Source: Candidatus Hodarchaeaceae archaeon
GTDB taxonomy: Archaea > Hadarchaeota > Hadarchaeia > Hadarchaeales > Hadarchaeaceae
Assembly (NCBI GenBank): GCA_030018135.1
Contig: JASEGJ010000002.1
Coordinates: forward strand, 1-64,000
DNA length: 64,000 bases
Direction: 5' to 3'
The translations under genes were made by a program, and so were the position numbers. Shown here one piece after another: positions 16,323 through 24,741 of the stretch (the stretch's first letter is position 1; the number at the start of each line of letters is the position of its first letter). The notes beneath the pieces were generated by a model. The model was not told where the DNA came from. It did not search any database and was given only the letters and a program-made list of their open reading frames with translations.

Positions 16323-17883
16323 AGTATATCGCCCTGGTTTGACCCGTCTGCAAATCTATAATCGGCACTATCCCTGGCGTCGGCTTTACGCCCAAGCGCT
16401 TCATGTAGCTAGTCATCTCCTGGAAGGTGCCAGAGTTCACGACGGTAATATCGCGATATTTCTCGTAACCATAAACATGCATGTGACCGCAGTGAAAAAC
16501 ATCGGGCACATCCTCGATCACCAAATAATCCTTGTCCTCTGGCGCTATTGCGGTGCGACCGCCGTATATCGGAGCGAGATGCCTTTTTTGGAGCATCTTG
16601 ATCATCGATGAGGTCGGCTTCTCACGATTTAATCCCGGCACCATTGCCACTAGATCGTCGAAGCTTCTGCCGTGATACACGAGAAATCTGACCCCATGTA
16701 TCAGTAGCCATGCCGGGTTGCCGACCATCAAGGAATTTAAATCATAAAGGGCTGATGTGACATCCCTTGGCAGGGCTGGCTGTGGCTCGGATGGGCGGAC
16801 CGCATCGTGGTTGCCGGGGGCTATTATTAGCGTTATGTGGTCGGGAATCTGAGCGAGTAGTTCGGTTGCTGCCTCATATTGCCTGAAAATATCGTGGATG
16901 AGGAGCTCCTCCTCCTGTTGAGGGTAGACGCCGACTCCGTCAACGAGGTCGCCAGCAATAACAACATACTTGACCCGCCCGGCAAGCTCACGTTGCTCGG
17001 GGTTGCCGACCTCGCCCCGTAACCACTTCAAAAACTTCATGAACGCGTCCTCCAGAAACATCTCGCTGCCCACATGGAGATCAGATAACAACGCCGCGCA
17101 CACGGGATCTGCCGCACAGGAGGGCTCCCGCGGGGTTGGCACATCCGGCCAAATGATGTCAATCGCGATCAAACGCGGCGCGGCGTCGCCCTTGCGCAGC
17201 ATTGCCTCGATTCCTATTACCTCATCTGTGACCACCTCGGCCGCCTTTCGCATGAGTTCGCGGCGCCCTTTGAATATCCAAGCCGTTGCCCTCCCGCTCA
17301 GATCCTCGAGTTCCAACACGATGTGGCCGCTTCTTGTTTCGCGCTTGTCCGCAACTATCCCAATGACCCTAACCGCGTCGCCATCGTCATAAGCGGTTAA
17401 GCTACTGATCGGCACTGCCTCGTGCAGGTCCACCCTCTTTCGTAGCATATTGCTTAGCCTGTCGTAACGATCCTTAAACAGCTTCACAAAATCCTTTAGC
17501 TCCCCCTCGCTGTAGCTGTGTCCAGTTATGTCCTTCAACAACTCGATGCGGGGTTCGACATCGGCCGCTTGAGGCTTAAATTTCAAGTGAACCAGTTCTG
17601 GTACGGTTCTGGTCGGCCCCTCAACCACCGCAGTCTCTTGTCTTTCGATGGCCAGATAGCTACTTGACGGTGGCTGATGCCTGGTCTCGATGTCAACCTC
17701 CAAAATTTTTGTAACGAGGCCCTCCGTGAGCACCGGAGGTTTATCCACCATTTCCCTGAGATAAGTCAATACTCGCTCAACCGCCGATTGGCTATCCGTT
17801 TGTTTGCGCAGGGTATCTAGGGCGCCCGGCGTGATGTGAATGTCCGTATCCATAAGCCTGCGGATTATTGAAACCTCGTCCAT
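16315..17883 (-). CDS. polB: DNA polymerase D small subunit DP1 (3'-5' exonuclease)
   Basis: 522 residues. An N-terminal helical region and an OB fold (VRVIGIVADKRETRSGH ... LEDLSGRATAWIFKG) precede a calcineurin-like phosphodiesterase domain with all metal-binding motifs: SDLHVGSE, AGDLVDG, PGNHDA and GHMHVYG. This is the proofreading Mre11-like exonuclease of PolD. The metal ligands are intact, so it should be active. It begins 10 bp after orc1 ends and overlaps the HAD gene by 8 bp. DP1 and DP2 are separated by that gene, unlike the direct adjacency common in Thermococcales. Confidence 0.96.
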   Translation of the reverse strand: MDEVSIIRRLMDTDIHITPGALDTLRKQTDSQSAVERVLTYLREMVDKPPVLTEGLVTKILEVDIETRHQPPSSSYLAIERQETAVVEGPTRTVPELVHLKFKPQAADVEPRIELLKDITGHSYSEGELKDFVKLFKDRYDRLSNMLRKRVDLHEAVPISSLTAYDDGDAVRVIGIVADKRETRSGHIVLELEDLSGRATAWIFKGRRELMRKAAEVVTDEVIGIEAMLRKGDAAPRLIAIDIIWPDVPTPREPSCAADPVCAALLSDLHVGSEMFLEDAFMKFLKWLRGEVGNPEQRELAGRVKYVVIAGDLVDGVGVYPQQEEELLIHDIFRQYEAATELLAQIPDHITLIIAPGNHDAVRPSEPQPALPRDVTSALYDLNSLMVGNPAWLLIHGVRFLVYHGRSFDDLVAMVPGLNREKPTSSMIKMLQKRHLAPIYGGRTAIAPEDKDYLVIEDVPDVFHCGHMHVYGYEKYRDITVVNSGTFQEMTSYMKRLGVKPTPGIVPIIDLQTGQTRAIYFA

Positions 17884-17892
17884 ATCTACACC

Positions 17893-19179
17893 TTACATAA
17901 GCGTGAGCTGGCGCGGCAGCGTGAGTGCCTCCAAACCGCTGATGGAATAATCCTCTTGAATTGCCGCCCTTGCCTGTATCGCTTGGATATTCATGGTAAT
18001 CTCTTTGGTTCTGCCGTACCGCCCCTTACTGATGATACAAGCATTTATTATCCCCATCATGTCAAGCTCTGAAATCAAATCGCTGACGCGGCGGGAGGTC
18101 AGGATATCCAGACCGCTCTGACGGCATAGCATGCAGTAAACGCTGTAAACGTCCCCAGTGACGATCCTGCGGGCCCCGCGCTCCCCGAGGAGTATGATGC
18201 TGTATAGGACGAGCTTGGATTGCGTCGGCAGCGTGCGGATGACCTCCAGCATTTTGTCCTGTTCGATCTTCTGGAATGCGCGCCTGACATGTTCAACTGT
18301 AATCATTTCGGCCCCCTCTCGCTCTCCAAGTTCACCTGCGACGCGTAGCAAGTCAAGCGCCCGCCGCGCGTCTCCATGCTCTCTAGCTGCATGGGCCGCG
18401 CAAAGCCCTATCACCCCATTGTCCAAAACGCCGTCGATGAAGCTCATCGCTGCTCGCTTCTCCAAGATGTCCTTGAGCTGCAGCGCGTTATAAGGCGGAA
18501 ACACAAGTTCCTCCTCGCTGAGGCTGCTCCTTACGCGGGGGTCAAGGTATCCCATGAAGTTTAAATCGTTTGAGATGCCGACGATGCTGACCTTAGCGTT
18601 CTTGAGGTCTGAATTCATGCGGGTTAGGTTGTAGAGGACCCCATCGCCGCTCTTTAAGACCAGCTTATCTATTTCATCTAATACGATCACTGCAAGCTGT
18701 CTATCATGATCTATCGCATCGAAAAAGCATCGATAAACCTGGTCCGTTGGCCATCCGGTCATCGGAACTTGTTGGGGCATGCCAAACGAGCTTAGGCATC
18801 CGTGGCCATACCTTTCGCGCGCCTTCTCGAGGAAGACATTTGCCAGCGTCGCGAGGATGCGATACTGCGTATTAACGATCTCGCAATTCAGGTAAACCAC
18901 CTCAACTTTGCGTGGCGAACGGTCACTAACCCTCTCAAGTTCCTTCGTCACGTATCTCACGGTTGCTGTTTTGCCCGTGCCCGTCTTGCCGTAGATAAAC
19001 AAATTTGATGGTGTCTCCCCGCGCAGGGGTGCGGCGAGTATCCGCGCAAGCTGATGGATTTGCTCCTCACGGTGTGGTAGTTCCTCTGGTGTATAAGTTG
19101 GGCGCAGGTACTCCCTGTTTTTGAATATTGGTTTCGTTTCCAACAACATCTCGAATATTCCCTCCGAACTCTTCGTCAT
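17893..19179 (-). CDS. cdc6: Orc1/Cdc6 replication initiator
   Basis: 428 residues from ATG 19179, which has GAGGAGG 9 nt upstream. The AAA+ domain shows the conserved entry PIFKNREYLRPTYTPEELPH, Walker A (YGKTGTGKTATV), Walker B (VIVLDEIDKL) and sensor regions; the C-terminal winged helix recognises origin boxes. The protein loads MCM at origins. Its first 113 bp overlap the 3' end of the GINS gene in another frame, an unusually long overlap. The only origin-like region seen in the window is 36 kb away (about 55 kb), not beside this gene. Confidence 0.95.
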   Translation of the reverse strand: MTKSSEGIFEMLLETKPIFKNREYLRPTYTPEELPHREEQIHQLARILAAPLRGETPSNLFIYGKTGTGKTATVRYVTKELERVSDRSPRKVEVVYLNCEIVNTQYRILATLANVFLEKARERYGHGCLSSFGMPQQVPMTGWPTDQVYRCFFDAIDHDRQLAVIVLDEIDKLVLKSGDGVLYNLTRMNSDLKNAKVSIVGISNDLNFMGYLDPRVRSSLSEEELVFPPYNALQLKDILEKRAAMSFIDGVLDNGVIGLCAAHAAREHGDARRALDLLRVAGELGEREGAEMITVEHVRRAFQKIEQDKMLEVIRTLPTQSKLVLYSIILLGERGARRIVTGDVYSVYCMLCRQSGLDILTSRRVSDLISELDMMGIINACIISKGRYGRTKEITMNIQAIQARAAIQEDYSISGLEALTLPRQLTLM

Positions 19180-19672
19180 GTTTACCAGCCTCCTCTCCAG
19201 CTTTCTTTTCAAACAGCTTACTTAGCCACTGGCTCCAGCCCTCCAGAGCGATAGCTAAACGATTGACCAAAAATTTCTCCTCTGGTGGCAGATTTTCCGC
19301 GCTCGCGGGCGAAAGCGCCGACTGCAAGAGTTTCTGAACCCGCACCTCCAGCAGGGCATCCACCGCTGATTGAAACTCCTCAACTTTGTCCTGCTGACCA
19401 GTAGCCCGCAGGTACGCGATTTGTTGTGCAATTGAACTGTAAAAGTCAGGGGGCAGGGGTTCTAGCTGGTGAGATCGTTCCTCGACCAGCACCAGCTTCC
19501 GCAGCTCTATCGTCGTAAGCCTTTGAATTGGCTCGATATAACCATGTCGCTCAAGTACGCCAGCTTCCCATGGCTCGAACTCGGCCTCCTGTCCAGCCAC
19601 GAGCGGGCCTATCTGCCTACCCACCAATTTTATCGCCGGCAAATCCTTGATAACCCGAACGCGTTGTCCCAT
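19067..19672 (-). CDS. GINS complex subunit with B domain before A domain
   Basis: 201 residues. The N-terminal about 45 residues (VRVIKDLPAIKLVGRQIGPL ... VLERHGYIEPI) resemble the small GINS B domain. The following helical part (IELRKLVLVEER ... LPPDFYSSIAQQIAYL ... LPPEEKFLVNRL) resembles the A domain of Gins51, whose LPxDFY motif is clear. Gins51 normally has A before B, so the order here is permuted, as in Gins23/Psf2. GINS links MCM to polymerase. ATG 19672 lies 4 bp after the MCM stop. The last about 38 residues are read through the start of orc1 and look unstructured. Confidence 0.8.
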   Translation of the reverse strand: MGQRVRVIKDLPAIKLVGRQIGPLVAGQEAEFEPWEAGVLERHGYIEPIQRLTTIELRKLVLVEERSHQLEPLPPDFYSSIAQQIAYLRATGQQDKVEEFQSAVDALLEVRVQKLLQSALSPASAENLPPEEKFLVNRLAIALEGWSQWLSKLFEKKAGEEAGKHDEEFGGNIRDVVGNETNIQKQGVPAPNLYTRGTTTP

Positions 19673-19676
19673 GAAC

Positions 19677-21683
19677 TCACCTCACCGCGCGGCTGATCAT
19701 GCCCGGCTTTGGCTCGTAAAGATGGCCCCTCATTTTCTCCTTGTCGATCATCTCATCGACGAAGGACTCCTTGATGCCCTCCAGCGAGGCGAGGCGCTTT
19801 ATTTCACCGACGGGGGCTGCGCCACCATATTCGCCCTCGAGGTCCTTGATTATATCCAGCACGCGCTCCAGCTTCTCACGCTGCGACCTGCTTTTCCCCG
19901 TCATCAAGACATCGATGTCCACCCTGCCCGTCTCCGGGTCTATACCCGCCTCGTGTAGCGATATCTTCACCAACTTAATCGCCCGGTTCGCGTCCTCGAC
20001 AGTTATGCGGTCGCTCAAGCGCATCCTGGCATTGGCTTTTGTCAAACGCACGAGTGCCTCAAGTTGCCTAGCGGTGATTGGAAGCGGCATGTCTCCCTTT
20101 TCAGCGACTTTCCTCCACTCCACGAAGAAATCCTCGATTGCTTTCAACGGCTCCTTACCCTCGAACTTTGGGTCGATGTACTTGCGTGCGTAAATGATTA
20201 TCTTCCGCAAGGTGTCCATGTCGAGCGGGGGTTTAACAACTCGCGTTGGCTCGTGATGTAACTCGAGGATGTGGCGTGCGACGACGCGGTCCCGCTCAGC
20301 GAACGGCTCATCACGCATGATAAAGATCAGGTCGAAGCGAGAGAGGATCATCGGTGGCAAATTGATCTGTTCTGCGAGGGGTCTATACTTGTCGAATCTG
20401 CCGAGTGCTGGGTTCGCGGCGGCTAAAATTGCGGTGCGGGTGTTAAGCGTTGCGACGATGCCTGCCTTGGCCACGCTGACCGTTTGCTGCTCCATCGACT
20501 CAAGAATGGCGCTGGCATCCTCTTCGCTCATCTTGTCAAATTCATCTATGGCTGCAAGTCCTCCGTCGGATATCACCAGCGCCCCCGCCTCAAGTGCCCA
20601 ACCGCCGCCTATCTCGTCCCGGACAGCTGCTGCCGTGAGCCCGGCTCCCGTCGCCTTCTTACCCGAAGTGTAAAGGCCCCGCGGCGCGACCAGCGACGCC
20701 CATTTTAGGACCTCCGACTTAGCTGTCCCCGGGTCACCGGTCAAAAGAATATGGGTATCGCCCCGTTTACGAGTGCCGTCCGGCAGATCTATCGCCGGGC
20801 ACCCGAAGAGCTGTAGCGCTATGGCCTCTTTGATGGGCTCGTAACCGTATATGCTGGGTGCGATTGATTGAATGATTAAATTGCGGAGCCACTGATCCTT
20901 CGCCAGTTCTTTAATTCTTGCCTCGTCCTCTGGGCTGAGCTCCGCCTCCTCCACGCCCTTTTGTACGACCTCGATGTGGTTGACAAAAAGTATCTTGCGG
21001 AATGTCGTCTTACGTTGCCGTGGCATGCCCTCTTGAAATACGCGCAGGATTCCGGATATTATCACATGATTTCCGGGCACCGCTTTGTCGACGAAGTCGT
21101 CCTTTATAATTCCGTCAAGTTGGCGCGGCATCCGCCCGCCGCGCAGTTCCTCCGGGCGCTCTTGAACTCGAATGCTCTGCCAATCCCTGAACTCAGAGCT
21201 TTCGATCTCAAGTTTGAACGGTCCTTTTCTTGAGCAATTCGGGTTCTCACAAATCAACGGTTCCCTGAATACCTCGTCAATCTGCATCACCCGATTTTCC
21301 TCACCACAACGCAAACACTTGAACACGGATTCCTTGATTTCGGGCTTAACTTCGCTTACGCGCGTTATGATTCCCTCAACTTGGATGAACTTGCCGACCT
21401 GCGACGCGCGGATATCGCGTATGAGAGTGGCCTTATCTATGTTCTTAATGCGAAGATGCGCGCTAGGTAACTTGGTTATCTCCACCAAGATCGCGTCGGC
21501 TGTATCGAGGAAGTCGTTCGGGTGCTCCAGTAGGGCCTTAGCGAGTTCCATATCAAACTCGAGCAACCGCTCAAATTCGATGACGAGGGATTTTTGCCCC
21601 TTCGCCGCCAGCCTGCGGAGCTCCTTCAGAATCCCCCTGGCGTGTAGGAATTCCCCGAGCTTCTCTTTGACTGATGAATCCAA
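19677..21683 (-). CDS. mcm: MCM replicative helicase
   Basis: About 668 residues. The N-terminal domain carries a zinc site (CLRC ... CENPNC) and OB fold; the AAA+ domain has Walker A (GDPGTAKSEV), Walker B (LAAIDEFDKM) and the arginine finger (LSRFD); a C-terminal winged helix follows. The frame is open up to 21848, but the MCM-like sequence begins near TTG 21683, which has GGGGG 8 nt upstream; the upstream part is AT-rich and not MCM-like. It is first in the replication operon. The promoter about 240 bp upstream carries the conserved element also found before the primase-like and LAGLIDADG genes. Confidence 0.96.
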   Translation of the reverse strand: MDSSVKEKLGEFLHARGILKELRRLAAKGQKSLVIEFERLLEFDMELAKALLEHPNDFLDTADAILVEITKLPSAHLRIKNIDKATLIRDIRASQVGKFIQVEGIITRVSEVKPEIKESVFKCLRCGEENRVMQIDEVFREPLICENPNCSRKGPFKLEIESSEFRDWQSIRVQERPEELRGGRMPRQLDGIIKDDFVDKAVPGNHVIISGILRVFQEGMPRQRKTTFRKILFVNHIEVVQKGVEEAELSPEDEARIKELAKDQWLRNLIIQSIAPSIYGYEPIKEAIALQLFGCPAIDLPDGTRKRGDTHILLTGDPGTAKSEVLKWASLVAPRGLYTSGKKATGAGLTAAAVRDEIGGGWALEAGALVISDGGLAAIDEFDKMSEEDASAILESMEQQTVSVAKAGIVATLNTRTAILAAANPALGRFDKYRPLAEQINLPPMILSRFDLIFIMRDEPFAERDRVVARHILELHHEPTRVVKPPLDMDTLRKIIIYARKYIDPKFEGKEPLKAIEDFFVEWRKVAEKGDMPLPITARQLEALVRLTKANARMRLSDRITVEDANRAIKLVKISLHEAGIDPETGRVDIDVLMTGKSRSQREKLERVLDIIKDLEGEYGGAAPVGEIKRLASLEGIKESFVDEMIDKEKMRGHLYEPKPGMISRAVR

Positions 21684-22218
21684 GTTCGTTACCCCCAAGT
21701 GGCAATTGTCGAAAGGGATCCGATCCGGCTTATAGGAGTTGTCGTGCAAAAATTGAAGTTTATGTTTAAAAGAAAGGAAATTTTTAGATGCGGTTTGCTT
21801 ATAGATGTGTAAATTTTTTTGATTGTCAAATGCAATGCCCCTCCGCACTGAAACGGTCTAATTGGAAGCCCTATCCATCGAAGCCCCGTTGGTATCCCAT
21901 AAAAATCCTTGAAAGCTGATTTTAAAGCGTCTTTTGGGAGAGGTCACCGAAAGTAATCCCAATTTCCATTTATGGGGGTTTTAAAATTCCTTTCAAAAAT
22001 AACTTGATTTGGCCGAGATTTTCTATAAAACAAGTTCAAATCTCTGAGTTCCAGACGAAGCACTTGAAATAACAGGAAATTTAGGTTTGAAAGCTTCGAG
22101 TTTTGACTTAAGCTTCCGATTTTAAATCGCTCCGAATCTTGATATGCTGCAAGCACGAGCCCCTCAAAGCCCCTGATGTGAAAAATGTTTGACTTTTGCC
22201 TAAAAGGGATGATTGGGC
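21684..22218. other. Long intergenic/leader region upstream of MCM
   Basis: About 535 bp between the MCM start and the end of glyA. It is AT-rich, with many short poly-A/T tracts near the MCM start (21740-21830). The conserved promoter element lies at 21918-21958. No convincing origin boxes (TCCAGTGGAA type) are seen here. The predicted 5' leader of MCM is about 200 nt, long for an archaeal message, so either a later start or leader-based regulation is possible. 21960-22218 shows no recognised feature. Confidence 0.5.
21918..21958 (-). promoter_or_regulatory. Conserved upstream element plus TATA box, MCM promoter
   Basis: Read in the direction of MCM, GATTACTTTCGGTGACCTCT is followed by CCCAAAAGACG and the TATA-like CTTTAAAATC. 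The same block occurs before the primase-like gene (54281-54321) and, with one change in the core, before the LAGLIDADG gene (40844-40883), each time in the same orientation to the gene. Confidence 0.75.
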
Positions 22219-23517
22219 TCAATGAACCTTTATGTATTCATAAGCTTGAGTTGCAGACTCGAATGCATAGTGAACCTTCTGATAATCCCTTCTGAACTCT
22301 GTTACATCAGCCGCAACTCGTTCCGGGTTCTCACCGTCTATAACAACACGCTTAATGAACTCTGCTATATCTCCCATCTCCCCCTCCTTCATGCCAAGCC
22401 TCGTGACCTCAGATGTCCCGAGCCTTATTCCGCCCGGATTTTTGTAGTGCCTGCCCTCACGTATGTCCCAAGGTAGTAGGTTGCGATTGAGCACGATGTT
22501 CGCCTTCTCGAGTCGTTGCTCCAGCGTGCCTCCATCACCATACTTGGTGATATCGACGACCAAGGTATGCGAAGCGGTGAAACCGAGGTCAGGACATAAA
22601 ACGGAGAAACCTCGCTCGTAAAGTGCTTGGCCGAGGGCCCTCGCATTTTTAATTATTTGGGCCGCGTACTCCTTACCGAACTCGAACATCTCCGCCAATG
22701 TTATCGCCAACGCCGCGACCGCATGCAGGTGGTGATTGCTCACTATGCCGGGGAAGACGGCTTTGTTTACGGGCTCCGCCAGCTCCTTCTTGCACAAGAT
22801 CATGCCGTGCTGGGGGCCGGGCAGAGTTTTGTGCGTGCTGCAGGTCATCAACTCGGCTCCTTCCCTGAGCGGGTCTTGAAACTGCCCACCTGCGATCAGC
22901 CCCGCGACGTGGGCAGCATCGTACATCACGCGAGTGCCGTGTTCTTTCGCTACCTCGCTCAGTTCCTTGACCGGGTGAGGAAACAGGAACACACTCCCCC
23001 CGAATGTCAAGAGCTTTGGCTTGACCTCGGCGATCTTCTTCGCTGTCGCGTCGACATCTATGTTCATGCGCCTCTCGTTGAATGGGAAGTACTCGACTCC
23101 CAGCCCGTGAACTGCTCCGGCCGTTCCCCCGAACTTCTTTTTCCCCATGCTGATGTGACCGCCCGATGCGATTGATAAGCACATCATGGTGTCGCCAGGT
23201 TCAGCTAGAGCTGTGTAAGCTGCGAGGTTGGCGGTTAGCCCAGAGACCGGCTGGACGTTCGCATGCTCCGCCTTAAAAAGCTCCCGGGCTAGCTCCATCG
23301 CGAGCAGCTCGACTTGATCGATGTAAATGCAACCCGCATACACGCGCTCGCCCGGCCAGCCTTCGGCATAGCGGTTACCTAGGTCCGCCGTGAGGGCCTC
23401 CCGGACCGCAGGAGAGGGCACGTTCTCGCTCGCAATTAAATTGATGGTCGTCTTCATCCACTCATGGTGTTTCCTCAATAACTCCAAGGTGCGATCGAAT
23501 GCCTCCCTAGGGAGCAT
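22219..23517 (-). CDS. glyA: Serine hydroxymethyltransferase
   Basis: 432 residues. The enzyme interconverts serine and glycine with a folate or methanopterin C1 carrier, using PLP. Visible: LIASENVPSPAV near the N-terminus, LGNRYAEGWPGERVYAG, the AHVAGLIAGGQF region, and the PLP lysine motif STHKTLPGPQHG. Length and motifs are normal for the short archaeal form. The gene overlaps the end of thrC by 11 bp, so it is the last gene of the threonine operon, linking threonine/glycine/serine metabolism. Confidence 0.96.
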   Translation of the reverse strand: MLPREAFDRTLELLRKHHEWMKTTINLIASENVPSPAVREALTADLGNRYAEGWPGERVYAGCIYIDQVELLAMELARELFKAEHANVQPVSGLTANLAAYTALAEPGDTMMCLSIASGGHISMGKKKFGGTAGAVHGLGVEYFPFNERRMNIDVDATAKKIAEVKPKLLTFGGSVFLFPHPVKELSEVAKEHGTRVMYDAAHVAGLIAGGQFQDPLREGAELMTCSTHKTLPGPQHGMILCKKELAEPVNKAVFPGIVSNHHLHAVAALAITLAEMFEFGKEYAAQIIKNARALGQALYERGFSVLCPDLGFTASHTLVVDITKYGDGGTLEQRLEKANIVLNRNLLPWDIREGRHYKNPGGIRLGTSEVTRLGMKEGEMGDIAEFIKRVVIDGENPERVAADVTEFRRDYQKVHYAFESATQAYEYIKVH

Positions 23518-24739
23518 GTTGCCACCTCAATAACTTTTTGACTTCCTCATATATGGCTGGCACCTCCAGCGGCCGCTCGGAGACCTCAATCACCTCCTCC
23601 GGGTCCTTGAGCATGGCCCCGGTCGCTACGCAAACTATGCGCTCATCGCCGTCAATTGCACCCTGCTCGACCAGCTTTCTGAGCCCCGCTACCGTCGAAG
23701 CGCTCGCCGGCTCCACCCCAATGCCCTCAAGTTTGGCCAACAGCTTTTGGGCCGCGATGATCTCCTCATCGCTGACGCATTCGGCCGTGCCGCCAGAGGC
23801 GCGGATCGCCCTGATCGCCTTGGGGCCGTTGACCGGCTTGCCTATGCGTATCGCGGTGGCTATTGTCTCGGGATTTTCCACAGGCAAGAACTCATCCAGC
23901 CCGCGCTTTATCGCATCCACAATGGGCATGGCTCCTTCGGCTTGAATTCCCGTCATCATAGGCATGCCTCCAGTTATGTCCGTCGCGTCGAACTCCAAAA
24001 AGCCCTTATAAATGGCCCATATATTGGCGCAGTTGCCCATCGGCACGACCACCCGATCGGGCACTTCCCAGCCCAACTGGTCCGCGATCTCAAAAGCAAT
24101 CGATTTCTGTCCCTGCAATCTGAACGGGTTCACGGAATTAAGTAAATAAATGTCATCTGCCTCATCGCAGACCCTTCGAATAATCGCTAGCGCCTGATCG
24201 AAGTTTCCTCTAATCGACAAAACTCGGGCGCCGTACATGATCGCCTGTGCAAGCTTGCCGAGGGCCACCTTGCCGCTGGGCAACAATACGACGCACCTCA
24301 GACCTGCCTTCGCCGCATATGCGGCCAGCGAAGCCGAGGTGTTGCCAGTCGACGCGCAAGCGACGGCCTTTACGCCGAACTCGAGCGCCTTGGTGACGCC
24401 GACCGTCATGCCCCTATCCTTGAACGAGCCGGTGGGATTTGCGCCCTCGTATTTAACGTGGAGCTCGCGCACACCCACCTCCTCAGCGAGGCGGTCGCAA
24501 CGATAGAGCGGGGTACCCCCCTCGTGCAAGGTGACAATTTTTGAATCGTCGAAGATTGGCATGAGCGTGCGGTACTTCCATACGCCCAGCGGGTCCGTCT
24601 TCAATCGCTTCCGGTCGAGCTTTTCCGCCAGCTCATCCAGATTTAGCTCTATCTCGAGCAAGCCCCCGCACCTTGGGCAGGTGTAGAGCTTCTCATGCGG
24701 GTCGAACTTGCTATTGCACTTGATGCACTCATACCGCAT
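23507..24739 (-). CDS. thrC: Threonine synthase
   Basis: 410 residues, PLP fold type II. The N-terminal zinc-ribbon-like segment (CIKCNSKFDPHEKLYTCPRC) is typical of archaeal threonine synthases. The PLP lysine lies in GSFKDRGM and the phosphate-binding loop in ASTGNTSASLAAY. It converts O-phosphohomoserine to threonine, the last step of the pathway whose other enzymes (hom, thrB) lie directly upstream. Overlap with glyA is 11 bp, and the gap to hom is 2 bp. Confidence 0.95.
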   Translation of the reverse strand: MRYECIKCNSKFDPHEKLYTCPRCGGLLEIELNLDELAEKLDRKRLKTDPLGVWKYRTLMPIFDDSKIVTLHEGGTPLYRCDRLAEEVGVRELHVKYEGANPTGSFKDRGMTVGVTKALEFGVKAVACASTGNTSASLAAYAAKAGLRCVVLLPSGKVALGKLAQAIMYGARVLSIRGNFDQALAIIRRVCDEADDIYLLNSVNPFRLQGQKSIAFEIADQLGWEVPDRVVVPMGNCANIWAIYKGFLEFDATDITGGMPMMTGIQAEGAMPIVDAIKRGLDEFLPVENPETIATAIRIGKPVNGPKAIRAIRASGGTAECVSDEEIIAAQKLLAKLEGIGVEPASASTVAGLRKLVEQGAIDGDERIVCVATGAMLKDPEEVIEVSERPLEVPAIYEEVKKLLRWQHAP

Positions 24740-24741
24740 GG

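Noticed and set aside
21684-22218. Replication origin upstream of MCM
   Set aside because: The region is AT-rich, but no ORB-like TCCAGTGGAA boxes were found; the shared motif there is better explained as a promoter element.
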